From CALOCN01 sp942491735 (GTDB taxonomy: Bacteria > Eisenbacteria > RBG-16-71-46 > JABDJR01), in the NCBI GenBank assembly GCA_942491735.1, contig CALOCN010000014.1, positions 3,038,001 through 3,102,000 on the forward strand: 64,000 nucleotides of DNA. The letters run 5' to 3'. Position 1 is the stretch's first letter. The number at the start of each line of letters is the position of its first letter. A program made the translations under genes and the position numbers. The notes under the pieces were generated by a model. That model saw only the letters and a list, made by a program, of their open reading frames with translations, made no database searches and was not told where the DNA came from. Of the stretch, positions 52,228 through 62,024 are shown piece by piece.

Positions 52228-53739
52228 ACCCGGGAGCGCCAGCCGGGCCTCCAGACGTTTCGCCTGGGCCACGGCCCGTTTCCACGAACGCTCGAATCGG
52301 CGGCGCTGGCGACGCCGTTCCCGTTCCTGATCCTGGATCAGCGCACCCAGACAGAGCACGATCTCCGGATCCGGAGTCCCGCGGGAACAGAGCGCGGCGG
52401 CCAAACCGTGCAGGAGGCCGGCCGCAGTGGCGGCATCCTGTGCCGCGCCCAGGGTGCGCCGGCAGGTGTCCAACGCGCCCAGGTGCCCGGACACGGACAC
52501 CGGCAACGCATCGTCCAGGGCGTCCACGGCATAGCGCAGACGCTTGAGCCCAAGACGCAGTCGATGCCGCTGCGCGTCGTCCAGTGCGGTGACCCTTCCC
52601 TTCCCCCGCTTGCGCACCCGTCGGGAGGTCGCGGCGATCAGGGGGGGAGCGGCCAGGTTGGCCGGCAACCCCGGAGGATGGGTCGGAAGGAGTTCCAGGC
52701 GGTCCATGGCCCGGAGCAGGCGCGTGGTGTCCTCGGAGCGCACGACAAAGAGGACCTCTTCCAGGGCCGCGGCGCGACGGGCCGCCACCAGATCCCGGAT
52801 CCGGTCCGCGACCCCGGGCTGGACGTCGGAACCGGAGAGGGCCTTGGCCAGGGTCAGGCCCAGGACATCCAGATCCCGCACCCGCCCCAACACCGTGCCC
52901 AGGCGCTCCAGCTCCGACTGGGTCGTGGTCACGCGCGGCGACGCGACCCACGGCGCAAAGAGCTTGAGCGCCGTGCGCGCGCGGCGGATGGCCACCCGGG
53001 TCGCGTGCAGGTACTCGGGATCCAGGTCCCGGATCAACCCCTGTCGCAGCGCACGCATGCGCCACGCCTGCCGGGAGACCACGGTCTGGGCGACCACGTG
53101 CATGGGGTCCCGCGCCGAGACCCGGAGTTCCTCGGGAGGTGCCTGACCGGGGCGGGGCAATCCCAGCGCGGCGAAACCGTGATGATAGGGATCCATCGAC
53201 ACGGGGCGGGTGTCCCGCACGTGCGCGAGGAGGAACTGCAGGGCCTCGGACCGTTTCCGGTCCCGGGCACGCCCCTCGACCCGAAGCAGGGGGGGCCCCT
53301 CGGCCCGGCGCCCGTCGCGGGGATCCACGTAGGACACCGTTTCCAGACCCACCGAGACCGGCTTCGCTCCCTTCGCACCACCTGCGTGGAAACGACGCAC
53401 GGTACGGCGCAGGGTCAGGTGGTGGATGAACGGATGACGCCCGGCTCGGGCGCGGGCCCGTATCCCCGGCTCGCCCGCTTCCGGCAGGTCCCACGTCCCC
53501 TGGGCCCGGCGGCGCACCCGCCCCTTGCCTTCCAGGATCCAGCAGCGCGTTCCTTCACGGAAAACCAACCGGTACCCGCCCCGATCCAGCTTGCCGTGCC
53601 AGGTATCGAGGTAGTGCAAGGTCTCGTGGGTCTCCCCGGTCAGGTCTTCCTGGAATCCGGACTCGGCGAGGAGCCCCTCGATGGAGGTCGGGTTGTGTCC
53701 GGTTGGGGACAGGGAGAGCACGGACACCTTTGCGCTCAC
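52204..53739 (-). CDS. CYTH-like/CHAD domain protein (511 aa)
   Basis: The C-terminal half (about residues 235-500) is a CHAD domain: conserved basic helices LHATRVAIRRARTALKLFAPWV, RVRDLDVLGLTLAKAL, and RLGLKRLRYAVDALDDAL, which in other proteins bind polyphosphate. The N-terminal half resembles a CYTH domain in outline (TLHYLDTWHGKLDRGGYRLVFREG) but the ExExK metal motif is not seen, so catalytic activity is doubtful. GTG start, overlapping the stop of the Ppx/GppA gene by four bases; the pairing with a polyphosphatase fits polyphosphate binding. Confidence 0.82.
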   Translation of the reverse strand: MSAKVSVLSLSPTGHNPTSIEGLLAESGFQEDLTGETHETLHYLDTWHGKLDRGGYRLVFREGTRCWILEGKGRVRRRAQGTWDLPEAGEPGIRARARAGRHPFIHHLTLRRTVRRFHAGGAKGAKPVSVGLETVSYVDPRDGRRAEGPPLLRVEGRARDRKRSEALQFLLAHVRDTRPVSMDPYHHGFAALGLPRPGQAPPEELRVSARDPMHVVAQTVVSRQAWRMRALRQGLIRDLDPEYLHATRVAIRRARTALKLFAPWVASPRVTTTQSELERLGTVLGRVRDLDVLGLTLAKALSGSDVQPGVADRIRDLVAARRAAALEEVLFVVRSEDTTRLLRAMDRLELLPTHPPGLPANLAAPPLIAATSRRVRKRGKGRVTALDDAQRHRLRLGLKRLRYAVDALDDALPVSVSGHLGALDTCRRTLGAAQDAATAAGLLHGLAAALCSRGTPDPEIVLCLGALIQDQERERRRQRRRFERSWKRAVAQAKRLEARLALPGSAGGGVQ

Positions 53740-55322
53740 GACGTCGCGCCCCGGGGCGCCTTGACCCGTGCCGTCATGCCGAACACGCGCTGGAACAACT
53801 GGGCCCGCTTCCTGAACGACCACCGTTCCAGCAGCATGTCCCCGTTGACTTCCGGTTCCAGGACGACTTCGTCCCCGCGCACGTAGGCACGCACCCCCTG
53901 CACGGCCTGGCGGTGCTCGTGATCCAGTGCATCGGCGATGCGCAGCAGGGAGGCCAGTCGCTCGACGCGGCTCTGGTTCCTGGCATCGAGACGGGCAAAG
54001 GGTTCATGCCCCGGGGCGGGATCGCTCTTGCGGTGATACCGGGCCACCGTGGCCACCAGCTGGATCTCGGCCGGCGAGAGCCCGGCGATCTCCGAGTGCT
54101 CGATCAGGTACTGGCTGTGACGATGATGCTTCTTGTTGCTGATGTAACTCCCGATATCGTGGAGCAGGGCCGAGGCAACGAGGATGCGTCGGTGTTTGCT
54201 CCCCAGCTTGTGCACGTCCCGCAACTGCTCGAACAGCTGCCGGGCCAGCGCGGCCACGTGCACGGCGTGGGCCTCGTCGAAGTAGTAGCGCCGCCCCAGG
54301 TTCACCGCGGCGGCGGTGATCTCCCGCTCCACCTGCTCCTCGTGGCTGGCGTGACGGGTGAGGGAGTCCACCAGATCGAGAACGACCCCCTCCTTGACCC
54401 CCACGTTGGGGACGTGGATGCGATCCACCCCGGTTTCCATGGCGAGGCGTTCATAGACCATGGCTGCCGGGAGAATGACGTCGGCCCGATCCTCGCGCAG
54501 GTTGAGGTCCCGGACCCGCTGCTTGTAGGACAGACGGGAGAGCGTTTCGATGATGCGCCGTAGGTCGGCCAGGGGGAGCACGCTCACCTTGCGGGTGTCC
54601 TGGTCCGCCGCGGCGAGGCTGGCCAGGGTTTCGATGTTGCCCCCGGTGGCCACCATGCCGGCCAGGCGTTGCTCGAGCACCGCGGGTGGGAACTTGAGTC
54701 GCCCCACGTACTCCGAGAGCATGCGGCGGAAGTGGCCCGGCTTGCGATCCGATCCGGCGAGTTCCTCCAGGAGCCGCACCGACCCCATGGTGTGCGATTC
54801 GCTCCACAGGATCCCGGTCCCATCGACCAGACAGACCTCGACCGAGCCGCCCCCCAGGTCCACCGAAACCCAGGGTTCCTTGCCCATGGGGATCCGGTTG
54901 GCCACGGCAAAATGGACCAGCCGCGCTTCCTCGGAGCCGGTGATGGTCTCGAGCCGGATATCGGCCATCTCGAGCACGCGTCGCACCAGTTCGTTGCCGT
55001 TGCTGCTCTCGCGCACCGCGCTGGTGGCCACGGCGCGATAGTGCTCCACCCCCTGCGCGTCCATCTGCCGGCGAAAGCCGACCAGCGCCTCGACCGCCGC
55101 ATCCATGAGGTCCGCGGAGAGCCGCCCGCTGAGAAAGACGTCATGTCCCAGACGCACCGCAGCCCGCTCCGACACCACCGGTACGAACCGGTCCCGTTCG
55201 CTGAAGCGGGCCACAAGAAACCGGATGGCGTTGGATCCGGCGTCGACACAGGCGACGGTCAGCGGAAACGGGGGCTCGAGATGATCCTCGTCTTCATGCG
55301 GCGGTCGTTGGGAACGGCTCAC
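53736..55322 (-). CDS. Ppx/GppA-family phosphatase, exopolyphosphatase or pppGpp hydrolase (528 aa)
   Basis: ASKHA-fold phosphate-binding loops VACVDAGSNAIRFL and SVDLGGGSVEVCL, with the catalytic Glu region GSEEARLVHFAV between them, followed by an HD-type C-terminal domain (ALLHDIGSYISNKKHHRHSQYLI...LVATVARYHRK). This layout fits exopolyphosphatase/guanosine pentaphosphate phosphohydrolase. The neighbouring CHAD gene favours polyphosphate as substrate. GTG at 55322 gives a four-base overlap with the upstream gene and leaves about 22 residues before the domain. Confidence 0.9.
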   Translation of the reverse strand: MSRSQRPPHEDEDHLEPPFPLTVACVDAGSNAIRFLVARFSERDRFVPVVSERAAVRLGHDVFLSGRLSADLMDAAVEALVGFRRQMDAQGVEHYRAVATSAVRESSNGNELVRRVLEMADIRLETITGSEEARLVHFAVANRIPMGKEPWVSVDLGGGSVEVCLVDGTGILWSESHTMGSVRLLEELAGSDRKPGHFRRMLSEYVGRLKFPPAVLEQRLAGMVATGGNIETLASLAAADQDTRKVSVLPLADLRRIIETLSRLSYKQRVRDLNLREDRADVILPAAMVYERLAMETGVDRIHVPNVGVKEGVVLDLVDSLTRHASHEEQVEREITAAAVNLGRRYYFDEAHAVHVAALARQLFEQLRDVHKLGSKHRRILVASALLHDIGSYISNKKHHRHSQYLIEHSEIAGLSPAEIQLVATVARYHRKSDPAPGHEPFARLDARNQSRVERLASLLRIADALDHEHRQAVQGVRAYVRGDEVVLEPEVNGDMLLERWSFRKRAQLFQRVFGMTARVKAPRGATS

Positions 55323-56428
55323 GGATCGGACGGTACCACAACGCCGGTTGCAGCCGACACATCCACCCCCACCCGCGCCTTCGTGTACCGGCGCACCCAC
55401 ACGCCGTTCGTACGCACCGCCGGTCCCAGCGGTTCACCCACCTCGATGTCCATGCGGGCATCCCAGACCCGCGACCGATGCGTGAACGCGGTTTCGGAGA
55501 CGGCAAGGTACAGGTCATCCCGAAGCAGGGTGACGGCGAGGCCCAGGTCGAGCTGGTCCGGGGTGACATGCACGATGTGTCGCGCCTCACCGGGGTAGGC
55601 CGCGGCGTCGGCCAGCAGGGCGTCGATGTCCGTCTCGCCGATCGTGCCCACGTTCTCCCACATGCGACCGGTCACCGTGCCGGCCAGCGCGTGCGCTCCG
55701 TTGGCCACGATGCACGCCGGGGCCGTCCGTTCCGCGAGGGCCGTCGCGGTGGCGGTGATTCCCCCGGTCCAGGCCGCATCGAGTGCCCGGGCGTCATCCT
55801 CAAGCCCGTCACCGTCCGCGTCCAGGCGGATCCCGTTCTCCGCGTTGGGTTCGCGTCGCGGGATCCAGCTCACCTGACTCCAGCAGTCGTCGATGAGCAC
55901 CCCGAGGCGTCCCCGCGTCCCGCTCTGCAACCCGCGCAGGTGCGTGGCCACCACGCGGCTCCAGGTCTCCGGCCACAGGGGGTGGGTGGCGTTGGCCAGG
56001 GAGAGTCCGGGCCACAGATGCACCGCGGGACCGCGACCCCGCGCGGCCTCGGTCTGCCCCACCACGGGCATCCAGAGACGGCGCAGGGCGGTCTGCTCGC
56101 CGAGGGAAAAGGCGAAGGTGTGCTGCGGATGCTCGCGCCAGTTCTCGAACACGCCGACCAGGTTGTAGATGACAAGGACGGTCGCGTGCGGGTTCACCCG
56201 ATGGAGTGCGTTGAGCACGCCCGGATTCGAGGACTCGAGTCGCGGGGAGACCACGACCAGTTCGAACTCGCGATAGCGTTCCTGTTCCACCCGGGCGGGG
56301 GTGAGATCCCCCGCCATGTAGAGCCGGGCCAGACGGGGTTTGCCCTCGCGCCAGGTCGGGCGGTCCGAGGCCGGGCTCGTCGACGGGAAGAGCAGGAGCA
56401 CGGCCAGGACCAGAACGACGTGGTTCAT
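55319..56428 (-). CDS. Secreted putative glycoside hydrolase-like TIM-barrel protein (369 aa)
   Basis: A signal peptide (MNHVVLVLAVLLLFPSTSPA) is followed by a barrel-like chain beginning KPRLARLYMAGDLTPARVEQERYREFELVVVSP and containing LHRVNPHATVLVIYN, RLGVLIDDCWSQVSW, GLEDDARALDAAW and PACIVANGAHALAG. This resembles the putative glycosyl hydrolase families of unknown specificity (GH114/GHL-like), where Asp/Glu at strand ends act. The assignment is tentative. Overlaps both neighbours by four bases. Confidence 0.6.
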   Translation of the reverse strand: MNHVVLVLAVLLLFPSTSPASDRPTWREGKPRLARLYMAGDLTPARVEQERYREFELVVVSPRLESSNPGVLNALHRVNPHATVLVIYNLVGVFENWREHPQHTFAFSLGEQTALRRLWMPVVGQTEAARGRGPAVHLWPGLSLANATHPLWPETWSRVVATHLRGLQSGTRGRLGVLIDDCWSQVSWIPRREPNAENGIRLDADGDGLEDDARALDAAWTGGITATATALAERTAPACIVANGAHALAGTVTGRMWENVGTIGETDIDALLADAAAYPGEARHIVHVTPDQLDLGLAVTLLRDDLYLAVSETAFTHRSRVWDARMDIEVGEPLGPAVRTNGVWVRRYTKARVGVDVSAATGVVVPSDP

Positions 56429-57594
56429 TGCAGGGTCGGGGGGATCCGGCGCACGAACTCGTCCGGAACGTCCTCGGTCACCATCCCGATGAACACGAAC
56501 TGCAGATCCAGGATCTCTCCGGGGGGAACGTCGTCGAACCAGATACGGACGTGCTTGAAGTGGGTGGGATCGTAAATCCCCACTTCCTGCACGGAGTCGG
56601 TAAGGGGAACCCGATAGAGACGCCACCCGTTCTCCAGTCCCACGCCCCCCCGGTCCCGCACCACATCGATGGTCGGCTCCGAGGCGAGGTCGATGGTGTA
56701 GGTGAGGAAACCCTCGACGGTATCGAGTTCCCCGTCCCGGTCGAGGTCCTCGGTGTCGAGGGTGCCGTTGAACTCCGCCCCGTTGAGTCCGAGGAACTTG
56801 GCGATGCGGTCCTGCACCGTGGCTTCGCTCGCGCCCCCGTTGATGATGGCGACCTGATCGTCCCCGGAGGGATCCACATCGCGGGAGTAGAACTGGAAGC
56901 CGCCCCGCCCGTCGTTGGGGGGCGTGGGCTCGGTAGGAAAGTTGCCCGGGTTGATGATGGCGGAGAACCGCCGGTCAAACCCGGTGTCCTCCTCGATGGT
57001 CAGGCTCCCCGAACCATCGGCATCCTCGGTATCCAGGGAGGCGTTGTTCGGCGCGGGCGGCACGAGGGGGTCCCATACCGCATCCTCCCCCACCACCCCC
57101 ACGTCCACATGAAACGTTCCCGCACGTTCCTCGCTGCGTGAGGTGGGGATCCGATCATTGACCCACACCTCCAGGAAATCCCCCGCGCTGACGTCCCCCC
57201 CCTGGCGGGAGAGCACGGTGGTCAGCCCACCCCAGGGCGGGGAACCATCCGGCGGGGTCTCCGGGGCGTAGATGATCTCGAGGGTCGAGAGGGTCTCGCC
57301 GGTCGGCGGACGGGAAGGATCGATCGAGGTGGTGAGCACGGTTCCCGGCGAGAACCACAGAAGCGCCCCGCGGCCGGCCGCGGTGAGTTCCCCGTCTCCG
57401 GCGGTGGCCGGACCCGCGGTGGCCGGCCCCACGATGGGGCGGGTGGGGATGGCCGGATAGAACCAGTCGCCACGGTACACCGAGGTGGCCATGACCAGGA
57501 AGTCGAGGTTGGTGCCGGTGGGCGGCGGATCGCTGCCACAGCCGACCGCCGACAACGCGGCCAGGAGAAGAATGTGCTTCCGAAAAACGCGCAT
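56425..57594 (-). CDS. Secreted lipoprotein with SprA-like features (389 aa)
   Basis: The lipobox SAVGC (Cys19) marks a lipoprotein. The body is beta-rich: TLEIIYAPETPPDG, GDFLEVWVNDRIP, FHVDVGVVGEDAVWDPL, GWRLYRVPLTDSVQEVG, and HFKHVRIWFDDVPPGEILDLQFVFIG. Segments of the form DFLExWV and xLGxxxED recall repeated units of SprA, the outer-membrane translocon of type IX secretion, but the protein is far shorter, so it could be a relative or accessory part. First gene of the four-gene minus-strand operon ending in the CHAD gene. Confidence 0.55.
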   Translation of the reverse strand: MRVFRKHILLLAALSAVGCGSDPPPTGTNLDFLVMATSVYRGDWFYPAIPTRPIVGPATAGPATAGDGELTAAGRGALLWFSPGTVLTTSIDPSRPPTGETLSTLEIIYAPETPPDGSPPWGGLTTVLSRQGGDVSAGDFLEVWVNDRIPTSRSEERAGTFHVDVGVVGEDAVWDPLVPPAPNNASLDTEDADGSGSLTIEEDTGFDRRFSAIINPGNFPTEPTPPNDGRGGFQFYSRDVDPSGDDQVAIINGGASEATVQDRIAKFLGLNGAEFNGTLDTEDLDRDGELDTVEGFLTYTIDLASEPTIDVVRDRGGVGLENGWRLYRVPLTDSVQEVGIYDPTHFKHVRIWFDDVPPGEILDLQFVFIGMVTEDVPDEFVRRIPPTLQ

Positions 57595-57701
57595 GGAGTT
57601 CCTTGAGCCCGTGGAACCCTGAGTCTACCCGATCGGCGGGAGGACGGCTCCCACCCCGGTCTCTCTCGCGACCCGGTCGAATCGAGTAGACTCCCTCTCC
57701 C

Positions 57702-60416
57702 ATGCCAACCCAACGCCTCCGCGATGCCGCCTTCCCTCCCGTTCATGAACCGCTCCGTGTCGATGTCGGATTCCTCGGCGATCTCCTGGGGCAGGTCATC
57801 CGGGACCAGGGGGGCGACACGCTCTTCTCCGCCGTGGAAACGGCTCGCCATTCCGCCATCCACCGCCGCGAGCGGGACAAGCCGGTGGCCGCTCTGGCCG
57901 AAACCCTGTCCGGGCTGGACGTGGCCGAGGCCACGGGTCTGGTCCAGGCGTTCTCCATCTACTTTTCCCTCACCAACCTCGCCGAACAGGTGCATCGCAT
58001 TCGCCGCCGCCGGGACTACCAGTTGGAGGGAAGGCCGCAGCCCGGTTCGCTGGAGGCGGTGTTCGCCTCGCTGGCCGACCTGGACCCCGCGCGCGTTCGC
58101 GAGGCCATGGATCGCCTGAACGTGGTGCCGGTCCTCACCGCGCACCCCACCGAGGCCACCCGGCGCACCCTGCTCAAGAAGGAGCAGCGGATTGCCCGCG
58201 CCCTCGTGGACCGGATCGAACAGCCCCGGCGCACCCCGGCCGAGGACCGACGCATCATCGAACGCATCCGGGCCGAGATCGGTCTCATCTGGCAGACCGC
58301 GGAACAGGCGTCCATCCGGCCCACCGTGGCCGACGAGGTGGAGCACGTGCTCTTCTTCCTCACCGAGGTGGTGTATCGCATTGTCCCGCCGTTCCGGGAG
58401 GCCCTGGACCAGGCGGCGGCGAACGTGCTGCCGACCGCCGGCGATGGGCCGGGGCGTCCGGTGGTTCGGTTCGGGTCCTGGGTGGGGGGCGACATGGACG
58501 GCAACCCCAACGTGGGCGCGGACACCCTGATCGCCACCCTGACCCGGCAACGGGGGCTCATCCTGCAACGCTACCGCGCGGAGGTGCGGGAACTCTTCGA
58601 GCATCTGAGCCAGACGGAGGGGCGCACCGAGGTCGCCGATGCCGTGCTCGCGCGCTGCCGCGACTACGAGACCCGCTTTCCTGAAACCGCCCGCGAGATT
58701 CCCGCCCGCTACGCGGACATGCCCTACCGGGTGCTGCTGTGGATGGTGTGGCACCGGCTGGGTCTGACCCGGGCGCAGGATCCCCAGGGCTACACCGGCC
58801 CGGAAGATCTGATCGGGGACCTGGAGCGTATCGACGCCAGCCTCACCACCCACCACGGCGCCCGCGCCGGTCGCGCCCGGGTGCGTCGGTTGCTCATCCG
58901 GGTGCGCACGTTCGGGTTCCATCTGGCCAGCCTCGACCTGCGCCAGGATGCCCGCGTTCATCGCGAGGTGCTGGGGCAGCTGCTGGGAGACGCGCAGTTC
59001 CCTGAACGGTCCGCAGGTGAACGGACCGGAATCCTGGAGGCCGCCCTCGGCGCTCCCCCCGCAGTGGGCGAGGTTGCGGACGAGGAGACGGTTCGTAGGA
59101 CCCTGGATGTGTATCGGGCCATCACGACCGCCCACGCTTCCTTTGGCGAGCAGGCGATGGGACCCTTCATCATCTCCATGGCCCAGGGCCCGGACGACGT
59201 GCTGGCCGTGCTGGCCCTGGCCCGGATCGCGGGGCTCGGCCAGGAGGGGCAGGTTCCCCTGGACGTGGCGCCCCTCTTCGAGACCGTGGACGACCTGGAA
59301 TCGGCACACGAGACGCTCGCCTCCATGCTGGCCAACCCGCCGTATCGGGAACACCTGCGGGCACGCGGCGATCGTCAGACGGTGATGCTGGGATACTCGG
59401 ACTCGGCCAAGATTTCCGGGGTGGGCGCATCCCGTTGGGCGCTCTATCAGGCGCAGGAGCGACTCCTGTCGGTGGCGAGCGAGCATGGGATCGATCTCGA
59501 GTTGTTCCACGGCCGGGGCGGCACCATTGCCCGTGGCGGCTCCAAGCCCCGCGCGGCCATCCTGGCCGGCCCGCCCGGAGCCACCCGGCATCGTCTGCGT
59601 TCGACGGAACAGGGCGAGATCATCAACGGCAAGTTCGGGCTGCGGGGCATCGCCGAGCGCACCCTGGAAGTCACCGCCGGCGCGGTGCTGGAAGCGACGC
59701 TGCGGGATCCCGAACGGCCACCGGTTCCCGGGCCCTGGCGCGATGCCATGGGGATCCTGGCCCGCAGTTCGCGCGCGGCGTGGAACGCGCTGGTCCACGA
59801 GGACCCCCGGTTCATCCCCTACTTTCGTTCCGCGACGCCGGTCGATGTGATCGAGCGACTCGCCATCGGGTCCCGGCCCGCCTCCCGGCGATCCGGGGGG
59901 GGCGTGGAGAACCTGCGCGCCATTCCCTGGGTCTTCGCCTGGACCCAGAGCCGGCACACCCTGCCCGGCTGGTACGGTCTGGGCGAGGGACTACGTGCGG
60001 CCCAGACCGCGCATGGGGTGGAGATGCTGCGGGACATGGCGCGGGAGTGGCCCTTCTTCGGGAACCTCCTCGCCGATGCGTCGATGGCCCTGGCCAAGGC
60101 GGATTTCGGGATCGCCGAGGTGTACGCGGGGCTCGCGGGGGAAGCGGAGCGTCCCCTGTTCGGTGAAATCCGGGCCAGCTTCGAAGAGACCCGGGACGTC
60201 CTGCTGGGGATCCGGGAAGAGCAGGACCTGCTGGACGGCGAGCCCCTGCTGCGGGAGATCATTCGGCTGCGCAACCCCTACGTGGATCCCATGAGTCTCA
60301 TCCAGGTGGATCTGCTGCGGCGCTGGCGCGCGGCGGGGCGCGAGGACCCGGTGCTGGAACGCGCGCTCTTCAACACGGTGCGGGGCATTGCCCGGGGGCT
60401 GCGCAACACCGGTTAG
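57702..60416 (+). CDS. ppc: Phosphoenolpyruvate carboxylase
   Basis: Carboxylates PEP with bicarbonate to oxaloacetate, replenishing the TCA cycle. Family marks: VLTAHPTEATRRTLL (catalytic His), SWVGGDMDGNPNVG, YSDSAKISGVGASRWALY, ELFHGRGGTIARGGSKP (catalytic glycine-rich loop) and the C-terminal LRNTG. At 904 residues it is full length. It diverges from the lipoprotein gene at 57594; no strong ribosome binding site is seen before the ATG. Confidence 0.95.
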   Translation: MPTQRLRDAAFPPVHEPLRVDVGFLGDLLGQVIRDQGGDTLFSAVETARHSAIHRRERDKPVAALAETLSGLDVAEATGLVQAFSIYFSLTNLAEQVHRIRRRRDYQLEGRPQPGSLEAVFASLADLDPARVREAMDRLNVVPVLTAHPTEATRRTLLKKEQRIARALVDRIEQPRRTPAEDRRIIERIRAEIGLIWQTAEQASIRPTVADEVEHVLFFLTEVVYRIVPPFREALDQAAANVLPTAGDGPGRPVVRFGSWVGGDMDGNPNVGADTLIATLTRQRGLILQRYRAEVRELFEHLSQTEGRTEVADAVLARCRDYETRFPETAREIPARYADMPYRVLLWMVWHRLGLTRAQDPQGYTGPEDLIGDLERIDASLTTHHGARAGRARVRRLLIRVRTFGFHLASLDLRQDARVHREVLGQLLGDAQFPERSAGERTGILEAALGAPPAVGEVADEETVRRTLDVYRAITTAHASFGEQAMGPFIISMAQGPDDVLAVLALARIAGLGQEGQVPLDVAPLFETVDDLESAHETLASMLANPPYREHLRARGDRQTVMLGYSDSAKISGVGASRWALYQAQERLLSVASEHGIDLELFHGRGGTIARGGSKPRAAILAGPPGATRHRLRSTEQGEIINGKFGLRGIAERTLEVTAGAVLEATLRDPERPPVPGPWRDAMGILARSSRAAWNALVHEDPRFIPYFRSATPVDVIERLAIGSRPASRRSGGGVENLRAIPWVFAWTQSRHTLPGWYGLGEGLRAAQTAHGVEMLRDMAREWPFFGNLLADASMALAKADFGIAEVYAGLAGEAERPLFGEIRASFEETRDVLLGIREEQDLLDGEPLLREIIRLRNPYVDPMSLIQVDLLRRWRAAGREDPVLERALFNTVRGIARGLRNTG

Positions 60417-60568
60417 AGGGTACGCGCGACGCGAGAGCCAGGGCGGCGGGCCGTATCCGGCTCGGATTGGAGTCGGCGGCGACCGAGGAGGTTGCGGTCC
60501 AGTCGTGGCAGGCAGTCGCCGCAGGCTCCGGGGGTTCGGGGCGAGTCCTGGGGGGGCGAGGGTGGTGA

Positions 60569-61075
60569 CTACTGGATGATGAGTTCGTAGGACCAAACCA
60601 TCCGCCCGGGACCGGACTCGGTTCGCCCGCGCAGCGATTGTTTCGGGCGGATGCGGATGTGCGAAACTACCTCGGATCCCCGGCCCACTCCGGGTTTGCA
60701 GTCGAAAGTCCGTCCTCCATTACAGGAGTACGACAGATCCTCGGCGGGCACCGCTTCCTTCCGGATGGCGACTCCCGCACCCCGCGTCTCCAGGAAAACC
60801 CCGGCTCCCTCTTCTCCAGTACGAAGCAAACACGCATCGGGGACGGCGACGACTACGACGAGACTCCCATCGGCCGTCTCCTCCGCACACTCGCTGACTG
60901 CCGTCACTGTCACCCCAAGGATGGCTCCGGGAATCGGATGCGGGCGCTCAGAACCGTTCAGGGGGTCGGAGAGCACCACGGAGTCGATTGAAAGGGACAC
61001 GCACGGCTCCACGCTCTCCATGCCACCCGAGGCCATGACGGCCAGCACAGGCATGACAACGGCGGTCACGTTCAT
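60569..61075 (-). CDS. Small secreted hypothetical protein (168 aa)
   Basis: A signal-peptide-like N-terminus (MNVTAVVMPVLAVMASGG) precedes a beta-rich chain with CVSLSIDSVVLSDPLNGSERPHPIPGAILGVTVTAVSE. The DPLNG...HPIPGA-(V/I)-(T/V) pattern resembles bacterial extracellular 'uncharacterised repeat' (DUF11-like) domains. It ends MVWSYELIIQ. ATGA overlap with the upstream GAF-protein gene, so the two are coupled. No function known. Confidence 0.6.
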   Translation of the reverse strand: MNVTAVVMPVLAVMASGGMESVEPCVSLSIDSVVLSDPLNGSERPHPIPGAILGVTVTAVSECAEETADGSLVVVVAVPDACLLRTGEEGAGVFLETRGAGVAIRKEAVPAEDLSYSCNGGRTFDCKPGVGRGSEVVSHIRIRPKQSLRGRTESGPGRMVWSYELIIQ

Positions 61076-61917
61076 GCCGCCCATTCCTCCTGGATCGCGT
61101 CCCCTTCTGCCCTTTGGCGCAGCCAAGCGGCCTGCTCCGTGTGGCGGATACAGACGGCGACGAGGTCGGCAAAAACCTGGATGACTTGAAGGTCTTCACC
61201 GTCATAGACGTGCCCAGGAAGATTGTTGCTGACACAGAGCACTCCAATGCACTCCTCGCGAAGCGAGATCGGAACCACCATCGAGGAACTGATGGTGTGG
61301 CTCGTGTGACGGAGGTTGCGGAATCGCTCCTTTGGCAAGGAGCTTCCCAGAACAGCCGGCTCCCCGGTTTGAGCGACATGACCGGCGATGCCGGAACCAA
61401 CCTCCTGACGTGTTCCTACCATCTCCTCGCGATCGGGGCCCGTCACGGCTCTCACGACCAGGTCCTTCTTCTCGCTGTCCAGAAGGAGAATCGATACCTG
61501 TTCGCAATTGAAGAGTTTGTACCCGGCGTCGGTGACGCCGTAGAGGATCTCGGGAAGTTCGGTTCGGGTTGCCAGGAGGCGAGTAACCTGCAAGCACGCC
61601 AGCATCCGGTCACAGTGTTCCGCGACGCGCTCGGCGTAACCGGCATCGCGCTCTCGATCCTGAACCAGGATGCGGAGCAAACGATGTTGACCGAGACTGA
61701 ACCAACCGGTGACGCCCAGAAGCAATGCCATGAGAGCGGCCAGGAGCACGGGTTGGGTGCGTGGCCAGGGCCAAGGCAAGGAATCACTTGCCATGGCAAC
61801 GACCACGATGAGCACCGCATTCGGGAAGAAGGCGATGCAAGTCAGCCAAAGCCAGCGACCATGGATGCGCCGCATCAGGTCCTGAGTTCTCCGACGCAAA
61901 GGATTCCTAGCAGTCAT
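61072..61917 (-). CDS. Membrane-anchored GAF-domain protein (281 aa)
   Basis: Two membrane helices (about residues 20-40 and 56-76) are followed by a helical linker and a GAF domain (about 115-260): ILYGVTDAGYKLFNCEQVSILLLDSEKKDLVVRAV, VGSGIAGHVAQTGEPAVLG, SSSMVVPISLREECIGVLCVSN. There is no kinase, cyclase or phosphatase output domain, so it is a sensor without visible effector. The ATG at 61956 would add 13 residues; 61917 is preferred for its G-rich upstream sequence. Confidence 0.75.
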   Translation of the reverse strand: MTARNPLRRRTQDLMRRIHGRWLWLTCIAFFPNAVLIVVVAMASDSLPWPWPRTQPVLLAALMALLLGVTGWFSLGQHRLLRILVQDRERDAGYAERVAEHCDRMLACLQVTRLLATRTELPEILYGVTDAGYKLFNCEQVSILLLDSEKKDLVVRAVTGPDREEMVGTRQEVGSGIAGHVAQTGEPAVLGSSLPKERFRNLRHTSHTISSSMVVPISLREECIGVLCVSNNLPGHVYDGEDLQVIQVFADLVAVCIRHTEQAAWLRQRAEGDAIQEEWAA

Positions 61918-62024
61918 GACCGCGACCCCCAGATTCTGGCTTTTCAAGTAAACCAAATACCCGAATACATTTTTATCGGTCAGGGGAAGTCAGTGGTTTA
62001 GCACCTGGGTGTGCGGGGAGGAAC

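Noticed and set aside
57222..59957. Open frame of 911 codons on the minus strand
   Set aside because: It is the antisense shadow of PEP carboxylase and the lipoprotein gene; composition is typical of a GC-rich reverse frame and no domain is visible.
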